NCBI GenBank assembly: GCA_019058445.1
Contig: JAHPZA010000008.1
Coordinates: 1-64,000, forward strand
Reading direction: 5' to 3'
DNA: 64,000 bases
Source of the DNA: Promethearchaeota archaeon
Lineage (GTDB): Archaea > Asgardarchaeota > Lokiarchaeia > Sigyniarchaeales > SOKP01
Below are positions 45,938-54,438 of the stretch, piece by piece. Position 1 is the stretch's first letter; the number at the start of each line of letters is the position of its first letter. Position numbers and translations under genes: made by a program. The notes beneath the pieces were generated by a model that worked only from the letters and a program-made list of their open reading frames with translations, did not search any database and had not been told where the DNA came from.

Positions 45938-46012
45938 TTATAAGTTATTGTATTCTTCTAGTCTTTTTTCAGCAATATCATCAATACTGCCATAATCTAA
46001 ATAATTTAACAT
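45938..46012 (-). pseudogene. C-terminal remnant of an isocitrate/isopropylmalate-type dehydrogenase
   Basis: On the minus strand the frame reads MLNYLDYGSIDDIAEK then RLEEYNNL and stop. It matches the end of the intact dehydrogenase at 48266 (GKYSNTDDVAKK then ILEEYKKL and stop) in sequence and in stop position. Only about 25 codons survive; an in-frame stop lies a few codons upstream. The matching N-terminal remnant is at 50492-50599. Confidence 0.65.
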
Positions 46013-46118
46013 AGAGAATTTATTTTAATAAAGAAATTATATTAAGTAACACTTACTTGCATTTGAAGTCTTTTAAAGAAACATTAGTGCAAGCAATTTA
46101 TATTTAAAAGAAATAGTT

Positions 46119-46529
46119 ATGAAACGAAAAATTCGTGTCCTCATAGCTAAACCAGGTCTAGACGGCCATGCTCGAGGGGCAAAGGTAGTCTCAATGGCAT
46201 TAAGAGACGCTGGGATGGAAGTAATTTATACAGGACTTCAACAAACACCTGAACAAATAGTCAATGCTGCTTTACAGGAGGATGTTGATTGTATTGGAAT
46301 ATCCATTCTAAGTGGTGCTCATATGACATTAATACCTCGCATCTTAGAATTGATTAAAAAACAAGGATTATCAGATAAATTAATAATCGCAGGAGGCACT
46401 ATTGTTTTAGAAAAAGATATAGAAGCTCTCAAGGAATTGGGAGTTAATGAAATATTCGGTCCAGGAACTCCAACAAAAGAAATTATTGATCATATTAATC
46501 ACTATTTTGGAATAATCAATAAACTTTAA
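46119..46529 (+). CDS. B12-binding subunit of a methylmalonyl-CoA mutase-type enzyme
   Basis: 136-residue cobalamin-binding domain. Residues Lys11, Asp15 and His17 in [14 protein letters not shown] match the Lys-x3-Asp-x-His motif that positions the lower axial histidine. [10 protein letters not shown] and IAGGTI supply the other cobalamin contacts. The catalytic subunit gene follows 32 nt downstream. Two-subunit mutases of this kind include methylmalonyl-CoA, 2-hydroxyisobutyryl-CoA and related enzymes; this small subunit does not discriminate between them. Confidence 0.92.
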   Translation: MKRKIRVLIAKPGLDGHARGAKVVSMALRDAGMEVIYTGLQQTPEQIVNAALQEDVDCIGISILSGAHMTLIPRILELIKKQGLSDKLIIAGGTIVLEKDIEALKELGVNEIFGPGTPTKEIIDHINHYFGIINKL

Positions 46530-46561
46530 AATTCAATAAACAACCAAAGAGGCAATAAGAA

Positions 46562-48223
46562 ATGTATGATAAAGAGAAATTAAAAGAAATAAAAAATAAT
46601 GAGGTGTTTTGGAAAAATATAATTGTTCAAAAATGGATTGAAAGATTTCCTGAAATAAAAAATGAATTCAAAACATCTTCAGGTATAATACTTAAAAATG
46701 TCTATACTCCCATAGATATCGTGAATTTGGATTATTCAAATGACCTTTCATTTCCCGCTATTTATCCTTTTACACGTGGAATTTACCCAAATATGTATAG
46801 AGGTCGAATATGGACTATACGTCAAGTAACAGGGTTTGGTAAGGCCGAAGAAACCAGTGAAAGACTTTCTTTTTTAGATAAAGCAGGACAGACAGGTCTA
46901 AATATTGTTTTTGACATGCCTACTCACCATGGGTTGGATTCGGATGATCCTATCGCAGAAGGAGAGGTAGGTAGAGAGGGCGTTGCGATTGATACAATCA
47001 AAGATATGGAAGATCTATTTGATGGAATTCCTCTTGATCAGGTAAGCACTTCACTCATAACGATCGGTGCAGCCCCGATATTACTGGCTATGTATATTGC
47101 AATAGCTGAAAAAAGAGGGATGAAATCTGAAAATTTAGCAGGTACTATTCAGAATGATTCTATTACTGCTTTTGCAGTAACTGGTGCTGAAGGTTCTGGT
47201 ATCAGGCTTGATCCGCTTATAAGACTTGCCGTAGATACTGCTGACTATTGTATCAGATATATGCCAAAGTGGTATCCATTAAGTATTGTAGGATATCATA
47301 TACGTGAAGCTGGAGCTAATGCAGTTCAAGAATTAGCATTTACCTTAGCTAGTGGTATTGCATATGTTAAGGAACTTTTAAAAAAAGGATTGGATATTGA
47401 TGAGATAGGACCAAAGATAACATTCTTCTTTGGTGCGCATAATAATTTTTTCGAAGAAATTGCTAAATTCAGAGCTGCCCGAAGGATGTGGGCTCGAATT
47501 ATGAAGAAATGGTTCCATGCTAAAGATATAAGATCAATGGTTTTAAAATATCACGTTCAAACCTGTGGATGTACCTTAATCGCTCCACAACCAGAAACAA
47601 ATATCATAAGAACCACGATTCAAGCTCTAGCAGCTATTTTAGGTGGAACAAATTCTTTGCATACCAATTCTATGGATGAAGCATTTGCTTTACCCTCAGA
47701 AAAAGCATCGAGAATTGCTGTAAGGACTCAGCAAATTATAGCTCATGAATCAGGAGTAGCTGAAGTATGCGACCCTCTTGGTGGTTCTTATTTCATAGAG
47801 GCACTCACTAATGAAGTCGAAAAAGAGGCTTATAAGTATATCGAAAGAATTGAAGATATGGGTGGGATGATTGAAGCTGTGAAAAAAGAATATATTCAAA
47901 ATGAGGTTGCAAAGTCAGCTTATAAATATCAAAAGGATATAGAAAGCGAAAAAAGTATTGTGGTGGGTTTAAATAAATACCAGATTGATGAGAAATTAGA
48001 ACTTAACCTCTTTAAAATAGGACGCAATTATGAAATACGGCAAATTGAAAATTTACAAAAGATTAGAAAAACAAGAGATAATCTTAAAGTTAAAGAAGTT
48101 TTATCTGAAATTAGTGATGGATTGCATAAAGGTGAAAATCTTATGCCGCTGCTAATTAAAGCAGTCAAAACCTATGCAACAATAGGAGAACTTATGGGAA
48201 TATTAAAGAAGGATTTAATTTAA
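46562..48223 (+). CDS. Acyl-CoA mutase large subunit (methylmalonyl-CoA mutase family)
   Basis: Catalytic TIM-barrel subunit (553 residues) of a B12-dependent carbon-skeleton mutase. Landmarks: FTRGIYPNMYRGRIWTIRQ, FDMPTHHGLDSDDP, GEVGREGVAIDTIKDME, GTIQND, His246 in SIVGYHIREAGA and GGTNSLHTNSMDEAFALPSE. At the substrate-selecting sites it has Val89 (RQVTGF), where methylmalonyl-CoA mutase has Tyr, and Val116, where it has Ala, yet keeps Arg221 at the position of Arg207. The substrate may therefore not be methylmalonyl-CoA. No epimerase or MeaB-type chaperone gene is nearby. Confidence 0.87.
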   Translation: MYDKEKLKEIKNNEVFWKNIIVQKWIERFPEIKNEFKTSSGIILKNVYTPIDIVNLDYSNDLSFPAIYPFTRGIYPNMYRGRIWTIRQVTGFGKAEETSERLSFLDKAGQTGLNIVFDMPTHHGLDSDDPIAEGEVGREGVAIDTIKDMEDLFDGIPLDQVSTSLITIGAAPILLAMYIAIAEKRGMKSENLAGTIQNDSITAFAVTGAEGSGIRLDPLIRLAVDTADYCIRYMPKWYPLSIVGYHIREAGANAVQELAFTLASGIAYVKELLKKGLDIDEIGPKITFFFGAHNNFFEEIAKFRAARRMWARIMKKWFHAKDIRSMVLKYHVQTCGCTLIAPQPETNIIRTTIQALAAILGGTNSLHTNSMDEAFALPSEKASRIAVRTQQIIAHESGVAEVCDPLGGSYFIEALTNEVEKEAYKYIERIEDMGGMIEAVKKEYIQNEVAKSAYKYQKDIESEKSIVVGLNKYQIDEKLELNLFKIGRNYEIRQIENLQKIRKTRDNLKVKEVLSEISDGLHKGENLMPLLIKAVKTYATIGELMGILKKDLI

Positions 48224-48265
48224 GTTTCATAAGAAATTATAAAAATTTTAAAAATAAATCATCTT

Positions 48266-49444
48266 TTACAATTTCTTATATTCTTCTAGTATTTTTTTAG
48301 CAACATCATCAGTGTTGCTGTATTTTCCCTCTTTTCTAAAATTTAGAGGTACGGCATCTGCTGGTAAAAACATCCAATTCTTTTCAACATCAAGTCCATG
48401 AGCTAATGTATTTTCTAAGGCATGCATGAGTTTTTTAGATTCTGTTTCAAATCCTAAGTAATCAAGCATCAAGGTAGCTGAAACTATCGCTGCTGCAGGG
48501 TTTGCGATTTTTTGACCTGCTATATCAGGAGCAGAACCATGAGTAGGTTCGAAATATGGGATTTTTGGACCATAAACACCAGAGCCAGCAACACCCAAAC
48601 CTCCCACAATTTGAGCCGCTTCATCGCTCAAAATATCCCCCATCATATTGGGAATTACTATAGTATCGTGATAGTCAGGAAATCTTATTAACCGGGCCGC
48701 AAAATCATCCACAATATAAGTCTCTACTTTTAAATCGGGAAATTCGGTCTCGGCTATTTTTTTTATTCTTTTAATGAACATACCGTCTTGCTGGCGAAAA
48801 ATATTAGGTTTGCAGACGATTTCAAGCAATCCTTTTCCAACACCCTCATTTTTGCGTTTCATACACAGCTCGCAAGCTGCTCGACCTACTCTGTCAGTCG
48901 CGTGGGGGGATACCACCCTTAGGCCATAAATTGCCTTTTCAGTCCATCTTTCAATCTCTGGTTTATAGATTAATCCTTTTTTAATTAATTTTGTAATTTT
49001 TCCTTCTTTCCCTACTGCTGCATATGCGCCTTGCGTACATTCTCTTACAAACACATAATCAATGTTTTCTACCAATTCTGGTTTGAGATTGGTATCCATT
49101 CCTTTAAAATATTTGATAGGCCTTATATTAGCATAATTTCCAAGCCCCCAACGCAAATATGCAATGACTTGTGTTGCTGTTTCGTGCGTTGCTCCAAATA
49201 AAACTGCATCGCTATTATTTACTGCTTCTTTTGATTCAGGAGGAAAAGCGTTACCATGTGTTTGTATAGCACTCTCTCCACAAGGCATACTTTTGATTTC
49301 TAAACCATTAATTTTCATTCCCTCCAAAATAAAAACAGTCGCGTTGACAACCGTTGGTCCGATACCGTCTCCCCCCAGAGCTGTGACAACTTTTTTTGAT
49401 TTATCAATATTTGGGCATTTAAGCACGCTTCTGTATCGTTCCAT
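48266..49444 (-). CDS. Isocitrate/isopropylmalate dehydrogenase family protein
   Basis: NAD(P)-dependent beta-decarboxylating dehydrogenase (392 residues). Motifs: TALGGDGIGPTVVN, GNYANIRPIKYF, the catalytic Tyr region YGLRVVSPHATDRVGR, metal aspartates in VDDFAARLIRF and NMMGDILSDEAAQIVGG, and the nucleotide site EPTHGSAPDIAGQKIANPAA. The group includes isocitrate, 3-isopropylmalate, homoisocitrate and tartrate dehydrogenases. The LeuCD-type pair 6 kb away would supply a 2-hydroxy diacid substrate. Remnants of a second copy flank this block. Confidence 0.88.
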   Translation of the reverse strand: MERYRSVLKCPNIDKSKKVVTALGGDGIGPTVVNATVFILEGMKINGLEIKSMPCGESAIQTHGNAFPPESKEAVNNSDAVLFGATHETATQVIAYLRWGLGNYANIRPIKYFKGMDTNLKPELVENIDYVFVRECTQGAYAAVGKEGKITKLIKKGLIYKPEIERWTEKAIYGLRVVSPHATDRVGRAACELCMKRKNEGVGKGLLEIVCKPNIFRQQDGMFIKRIKKIAETEFPDLKVETYIVDDFAARLIRFPDYHDTIVIPNMMGDILSDEAAQIVGGLGVAGSGVYGPKIPYFEPTHGSAPDIAGQKIANPAAAIVSATLMLDYLGFETESKKLMHALENTLAHGLDVEKNWMFLPADAVPLNFRKEGKYSNTDDVAKKILEEYKKL

Positions 49445-49754
49445 TATTTTTTTTCCACTTCTTTATAATAATTATTTAATTTTAATTGAAAAATTAAGAG
49501 AGTTTTATTAATAATAATTTAAATTAATCTTATTGCAGTTATAAATTTCGATATATTACAATAAAAGTCTTTTAAGATAAATTATGTTCCTAAATAAATC
49601 AATTATTCATACAAATATGTATTTTTTAGAAGCAAACTTTACTTTTTACACCAATATTTCTTTCTAGGTTTTTTTATATTAATTGTCTCATATAAATCAC
49701 ATACTAATTGATATGAGAAATTGTATTTTTTACCAAGACGCCAAGCGCAAGAGT
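49445..49754. other. 310-bp intergenic region with a promoter element and a coding-like tail
   Basis: Contains the shared promoter element at 49536-49558, an inverted repeat CTCATAT (49687-49693) / ATATGAG (49711-49717), and a minus-strand frame ending at 49639 that looks coding (SCAWRLGKKYNFSYQLVCD, then INIKKPRKKYWCKK) but lacks a start codon. That frame may be the lost C-terminus of the gene at 49755-50423. Confidence 0.4.
49536..49558 (-). promoter_or_regulatory. Promoter element of the dehydrogenase gene, shared with the kor operon
   Basis: Agrees with 45843-45865 at 21 of 23 positions, with weaker similarity continuing on the far side. The TATA-like core predicts transcription start near 49518 and a leader of about 70 nt. 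Confidence 0.45.
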
Positions 49755-50423
49755 TTAGATTTTCTTAATAAGATTTTCTTTTAATTTTAAGAAATTTTTA
49801 AATTCTTCTGTAAGATTTGTAGTTTGGTTGTTTATATTAATATTAGGTGGTAATTTCTCAATATCTCTTCTTTCATATCTTCTTTGAAATACAAATAATA
49901 AAAAAATAATAGAACATATGAACAATGATATTATAAAAGCAGTAGTTCTAGAACTTTTTAGAAATTCGGAATTTTCAAATAACCCATGTAAGAGAAATAT
50001 CGATGATATAAATATTAGGATAAATGAGAAGAAAATTAAAAATTTGTCCAAAAGTTTAGCATAATAATTGGCTTCTATTTCTCTAATCGGGTTATGTATC
50101 TTGTTTCCTTTAATCGTACAAGACTTAGCCTCAAATAACACAATTTTGTAGATTGAATTATTTATAATTGAAAGATAATAACTTTTATCTACCCAAATTT
50201 CAAAAATCCTGCTATTTTCAATAGAAATATTTTGAGAATTTTTCAAATTAATTCGTTCAATAGTAATATTTCTTAGAATTATATTATAATCGATTTTTTC
50301 AAACCACAAGAGTTCATAAGGATCTTTAATAGAGTCAATAATGATAGGATCGCTTCTTGTACCAATACCTTTCCAATAATGCTTTTTTTGATATTCTTTT
50401 ATATTATAGTTATTAATTATCAT
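49755..50423 (-). CDS. Beta-helix-like membrane-anchored protein, possibly truncated
   Basis: 222 residues. The first 115 contain short repeats of the right-handed beta-helix kind (IILRNITIERINLKNSQNIS, IENSRIFEIW, CTIKGNKIHN), as in NosD/pectate-lyase-like repeats. Two membrane helices follow (about 128-150 and 162-182), then a polar tail. No catalytic site is visible. Insertion of one A in the AAAA run before the stop would extend the protein by 40 residues with a cysteine-containing tail, so a frameshift is possible. Function unknown. It sits between the N-terminal dehydrogenase remnant and the intact dehydrogenase. Confidence 0.5.
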   Translation of the reverse strand: MIINNYNIKEYQKKHYWKGIGTRSDPIIIDSIKDPYELLWFEKIDYNIILRNITIERINLKNSQNISIENSRIFEIWVDKSYYLSIINNSIYKIVLFEAKSCTIKGNKIHNPIREIEANYYAKLLDKFLIFFSFILIFISSIFLLHGLFENSEFLKSSRTTAFIISLFICSIIFLLFVFQRRYERRDIEKLPPNININNQTTNLTEEFKNFLKLKENLIKKI

Positions 50424-50491
50424 TATCTATTCACAGATTTTTAGATATTTCAAGATATTTCTTCGATTATATCTCTGCAATCTTTCCTTTA

Positions 50492-50599
50492 TCATTTTTT
50501 ATTTATCATTCTGTGTCCTCCAATATTCACTCCACCTAATGCGATAATAGTTTTTTTCGTTTTATCTAAATTTGGAATTTTTAATATCCTATTTGCCAT
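50492..50599 (-). pseudogene. N-terminal remnant of an isocitrate/isopropylmalate-type dehydrogenase
   Basis: Minus-strand frame MANRILKIPNLDKTKK then TIIALGGVNIGG, ending after 35 codons. It aligns with the start of the intact dehydrogenase (VLKCPNIDKSKK then VVTALGGDGIGP). The nucleotide-contact motif GGDGIG has become GGVNIG and the rest of the gene is missing. With the C-terminal piece at 45938-46012 it brackets the mutase/dehydrogenase block in gene order. Confidence 0.7.
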
Positions 50600-50742
50600 A
50601 CTTTTCACTTGTTCTTTTATTTAATAGATAAAATAATAATTTAAATATCAGTTTTTTCCCCTTTTTGAATCAATACTATAAAATAATTGTTTTCATTTGA
50701 TTTGATTATAAAACTAAAATAAATATATGCAATTGATAAAAA

Positions 50743-51588
50743 ATGAATTATGAGACAATAAAATTTGAATTGCAAGAAAATGGTATAGGATTTTTAACAT
50801 TTACCAGAGCAGATAAAGCAAATGCTATGTCGTTTCAAATGGTTGAAGAACTTCATTCGATATTTGACGATTTAATGATTAATCTGGATTGTAGAGTGCT
50901 AATTGTTAAAGCAGAGGGGAAAGTATTTAATGCCGGTCAAGATTTGAATGATGGAACGATTTTAAAGCAGAAAAAAAAGCCTGAACGCTATAAAAATTTT
51001 TATTATTTAGATATCCCTGAAGTGCTTAAAAATTTTATGTATTATCAAACTCGGATCTCACATCTTATTATAAAAATGAGAAAAATTTCCCAACCAATTA
51101 TTGCGATGGTTCAAGGTGCTGCAATGGGAGCAGGGTTCTCTTTTACTTTAGCAACTGATATCCGGATTGCCAGTAAGGAAGCAAAGTTCAATGCTGCTTA
51201 TATTAACCTTGGATTAACAGGTTCAGATATGGGTAGCAGTTACTTCCTACCTCGTCTAGTAGGTATGTCAAGAGCTGCTGAACTTTTATATACTGGACGC
51301 TTTTTTGATGCTGAGGAGGCTCTGAAAATGGGGTTTATCTTAAAAATTGTGGAGAGAGATAAATTACTTGATTCTGCTTTAGAACTTGCCGAAGAATTAC
51401 TTACTAAAAGTCCTTTAGGATTAAGGATGACAAAACAAGCCATAAATTTAACTCTTGATTCTCCCAGCTTAGAAACAATGATTCAATTTGAAAATCGTGG
51501 TCAAGTATTAAGTGGTAGTTCTGAGGACATTTGGGAAGCATTTTATGCCTATATGGAAAAGCGAAAAGCCAAATTTCCTTTACGTTAA
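50743..51588 (+). CDS. Enoyl-CoA hydratase/isomerase (crotonase) family protein
   Basis: 281-residue crotonase-fold enzyme acting on CoA thioesters. The oxyanion-hole segments are FNAGQDLNDG and MVQGAAMGAGFSFTLATDIRIAS. The first catalytic glutamate position is kept (SKEAKF), but the second (the Glu of PEIxLG in hydratases) is replaced in AAYINLGLTGSDMGSSYFLP. LPRLVGMSRAAELLYTGR and GFILKIVERDKLL complete the family pattern. The missing glutamate suggests an isomerase, lyase or other crotonase reaction rather than plain hydration. It precedes the glycosidase pair by 28 bp. Confidence 0.85.
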   Translation: MNYETIKFELQENGIGFLTFTRADKANAMSFQMVEELHSIFDDLMINLDCRVLIVKAEGKVFNAGQDLNDGTILKQKKKPERYKNFYYLDIPEVLKNFMYYQTRISHLIIKMRKISQPIIAMVQGAAMGAGFSFTLATDIRIASKEAKFNAAYINLGLTGSDMGSSYFLPRLVGMSRAAELLYTGRFFDAEEALKMGFILKIVERDKLLDSALELAEELLTKSPLGLRMTKQAINLTLDSPSLETMIQFENRGQVLSGSSEDIWEAFYAYMEKRKAKFPLR

Positions 51589-51616
51589 AATAATACTATT
51601 TCAATCTTGAAAGAGA

Positions 51617-53002
51617 GTGAAAACTATCTTGAAAAATAATAAAAAACAGTGGTGGGAAAAACCCGGCTTTTCAATCATGTATCAGATAGAAGCGAGACCG
51701 GGTTGGTTTTGGAATAGAAACTATGATAAATTTAACGCATCTATGATGGATGAGGAAGGAAAATTAAAATTTAACGGTCCTTTCTGTAAAATGAAAAAAT
51801 GGGTTGAATTTTCGAAAAGAATTGGCGTAGATTACCATATTTTTGAAGTCAAATGGCATGACGGAATCTGTTATTGGGATACCAAATTAACCGAATGGAA
51901 AACGCCTGAAGATTATGTTAAGATTTTTTCTGAAGAGAGTAAAAGAGCAGGTATTCCATATTTATACTATTATTCCAGTATTTTTGATCATAATCCCGAT
52001 TTTGATGATATTCAACCCCTTCGTGGTGTAACGCCATCCTTTATAGCAAAACATGATGAAACTAAAGAAAATATCGCGAAATATTCTAAAGGTTTCGCAG
52101 AACGTCTTAGAGACATGTTTATTGACCAAGTACAAGAAAGGGATATCCCCTATACAACTAAATTTTTTGATGATGTTGAATTTCATGATTTTACTTATAA
52201 TCCTAAAAAATACGAGGATTACGTCTTGAATCAAATAAAGGAACTAATTGATAACTACCACCCCAATGGCATGTGGATGGATTGGTATTGGGGTACTGAA
52301 GAGGCATCTACTTTTTTAGTTATGAATTTCATGGAGAAAAATTATCCTGATACCATTCTAACCTATAATGTTAGTATAGACAGACACCCGAGATATATCC
52401 ACTATTTATCTGGCGAAGCTCATGATGTTAAAACAGCCTGGCAGAGTGGTAAAAAATACAGGAGAAAAAAGAGACCTTGGGAATTATGTGGTCCAGCGGC
52501 TTACGGTTGGGATGTTCCACAGGCAAGACCAGATCCCTATGAAATATTTAGGATAGCTGTGATAATTATGGCTAGTGGTGGAAAATATTCTTTTGGTCTG
52601 CCTTCACAAATGGATGGAGATTTATATCCCGAACCAGCGAAAAATGTGGAATTATTTGGTGAATGGTATAAATTAAGAAGAGAATTATTTACAGAGGCAA
52701 TACCAATGAAATATCGAGGAGAAAATGTTCCGGGAATCAAAATTAGTGAAGAAAATTTTGGAATTATTGGAACCTTCTATGAAAATGATAATTTAATCCA
52801 TATTATTAATTTAAAAGGATTAAAAAAGGAGCTACTGCTTGAATTATTTGGAGATCAATGGCATAACATTACTAAAGTTATTCTTGAACCTCAGAAAAAA
52901 GAGCTTGAATTTTCTACGAAAAATAATATAACAATAATAAAATTAAACAAGAATGATATTGATCCTGCTGATACAATACTCCGAATTATTTCTAATAAAT
53001 AA
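51617..53002 (+). CDS. GH29-like alpha-L-fucosidase family protein, copy 1
   Basis: 461 residues resembling GH29 alpha-L-fucosidases: ARPGWFWNRNYDKFNASMM at the start, FNGPFCKMKKWVEFSKRIG, then VKWHDGICYWDTK (counterpart of the fucosidase KHHDGFCLWxSK) and YYYSSIFDHNPDFDD. The putative nucleophile aspartate is in PNGMWMDWYW. A C-terminal beta-rich part begins near residue 365. No signal peptide is visible, so it is probably cytoplasmic. The GTG start at 51617 matches the N-terminal length of the second copy. It lies in tandem with copy 2. Activity could be on another glycoside. Confidence 0.68.
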   Translation: MKTILKNNKKQWWEKPGFSIMYQIEARPGWFWNRNYDKFNASMMDEEGKLKFNGPFCKMKKWVEFSKRIGVDYHIFEVKWHDGICYWDTKLTEWKTPEDYVKIFSEESKRAGIPYLYYYSSIFDHNPDFDDIQPLRGVTPSFIAKHDETKENIAKYSKGFAERLRDMFIDQVQERDIPYTTKFFDDVEFHDFTYNPKKYEDYVLNQIKELIDNYHPNGMWMDWYWGTEEASTFLVMNFMEKNYPDTILTYNVSIDRHPRYIHYLSGEAHDVKTAWQSGKKYRRKKRPWELCGPAAYGWDVPQARPDPYEIFRIAVIIMASGGKYSFGLPSQMDGDLYPEPAKNVELFGEWYKLRRELFTEAIPMKYRGENVPGIKISEENFGIIGTFYENDNLIHIINLKGLKKELLLELFGDQWHNITKVILEPQKKELEFSTKNNITIIKLNKNDIDPADTILRIISNK

Positions 53003-53055
53003 TTTTTTATAGAAGAGATATATGCGAAAATCATATAATTAATGAGATTCAGACT

Positions 53056-54438
53056 ATGAATATTCAAAAAAATACTCCTCAAAAGAAAGAATGGTGGGAA
53101 AAACCTGGATTCTCTATTCAATATCAAATCGAGGCAAGACCTGGATGGCTTTGGAATAGAAATTATGATAAATTTAATGCGTTCATGATGGATGAAAATG
53201 GTAGTCTTAATTTCAATGGTCCTTTCTGTAAAATAAAAAAATGGGTGGAGTTTTCAAAGAAAGTTGGAGTAGATTATCATATGTTTGAAACCAAATGGCA
53301 TGATGGAATATGTTATTGGGATACAAAATATACTAAATGGAAGACTCCAGTTGATTACGTTAAGATTTTTTCTGAAGAAAGTAAAAAAGCAGGAATTCCA
53401 ATCCTATTCTATTATTCCAGTATTTTTGACCATAATCCCGATTTCGATGATATACAACCATTAAGAGAGATAACTCCTTCATTTATAGCTTTGCATAATG
53501 AAAAAAAAGATTTTATTCCAGAATATTCAATGAATTATTTAAAAACAATTTGGGATATAACTAAAACTGAGATAGATGAGAGAAAAATACCTTATAAGGA
53601 TGAATTCTTTTATGATGTTAAATTTCACGATTTTAAGTATAATCCAGAAAAATATGAAGATTACTTACTCAAACAAATTAAAGAATTGATTGAGAAATAT
53701 GAGCCAGATGGTATGTGGATGGATTGGTACTGGAAGGATGCATCTACTCCCATAGTTATGGATTTTATGCAGAAAAATTATCCCTACATTCTTCTAATCT
53801 TTAATGTGAGTATTGATAAACGTCCAAAGTATGCAACATATTTATCCGGTGAAGCCCACGATGTTAAGACAGCATGGATAAGTGGTCAAAAATATAGATA
53901 TAAAAAAAAACCTTGGGAACTCGTTGGACCTGCAGCTTATGCATGGGATGTTCCCCAAGCTAGACCCGATCCCTATGAAATTTTTCGAATAGCAGCTATT
54001 ATAATGGCCAGTGGAGGTAAGTATTGTTTTGGTTTACCCTCTCAAATGGATGGGGAACTATATCCTGAACCAGCAAAAAATGTGGAAATGTTCGGAGACT
54101 GGTTTAAACTTAGACGTAATTTATTTATTGAGGCTATTCCTATGAAATATAAAGGAGATAATGTTCCCGGAATTGAATTAAGCGAAGGTAATTATGGTAC
54201 AATAGCTTCGATTTATGGAGATCATAATTTAATTCATCTTATTAATTTTAAGGGATTACAAAAAGATATCATTTTAACATTCTCTCAAGAACTATGGAGT
54301 TGTATTAAGAAAATAACTCTTGAGCCCTCCAAAAAGGAACTCAAATTTGTAGAAAAAGATGGTGTTATTACATTACTCTTGGCTAAGGTGGATATTGATT
54401 TAGCTGATACAATAATTAGGGTTAGTAAGAAGCTATAA
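53056..54438 (+). CDS. GH29-like alpha-L-fucosidase family protein, copy 2
   Basis: Close paralogue of the preceding gene, colinear from end to end; long stretches are nearly identical, e.g. WWEKPGFSI, NPDFDDIQPLR and WDVPQARPDPYEIFRIA. The nucleophile motif is retained (PDGMWMDWYW), and so is KWHDGICYWDTK. The most divergent part is residues 140-200, which may change specificity. The 53-bp gap and the same strand suggest co-expression. Its end overlaps the convergent flavoprotein gene by 6 bp. Confidence 0.68.
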   Translation: MNIQKNTPQKKEWWEKPGFSIQYQIEARPGWLWNRNYDKFNAFMMDENGSLNFNGPFCKIKKWVEFSKKVGVDYHMFETKWHDGICYWDTKYTKWKTPVDYVKIFSEESKKAGIPILFYYSSIFDHNPDFDDIQPLREITPSFIALHNEKKDFIPEYSMNYLKTIWDITKTEIDERKIPYKDEFFYDVKFHDFKYNPEKYEDYLLKQIKELIEKYEPDGMWMDWYWKDASTPIVMDFMQKNYPYILLIFNVSIDKRPKYATYLSGEAHDVKTAWISGQKYRYKKKPWELVGPAAYAWDVPQARPDPYEIFRIAAIIMASGGKYCFGLPSQMDGELYPEPAKNVEMFGDWFKLRRNLFIEAIPMKYKGDNVPGIELSEGNYGTIASIYGDHNLIHLINFKGLQKDIILTFSQELWSCIKKITLEPSKKELKFVEKDGVITLLLAKVDIDLADTIIRVSKKL

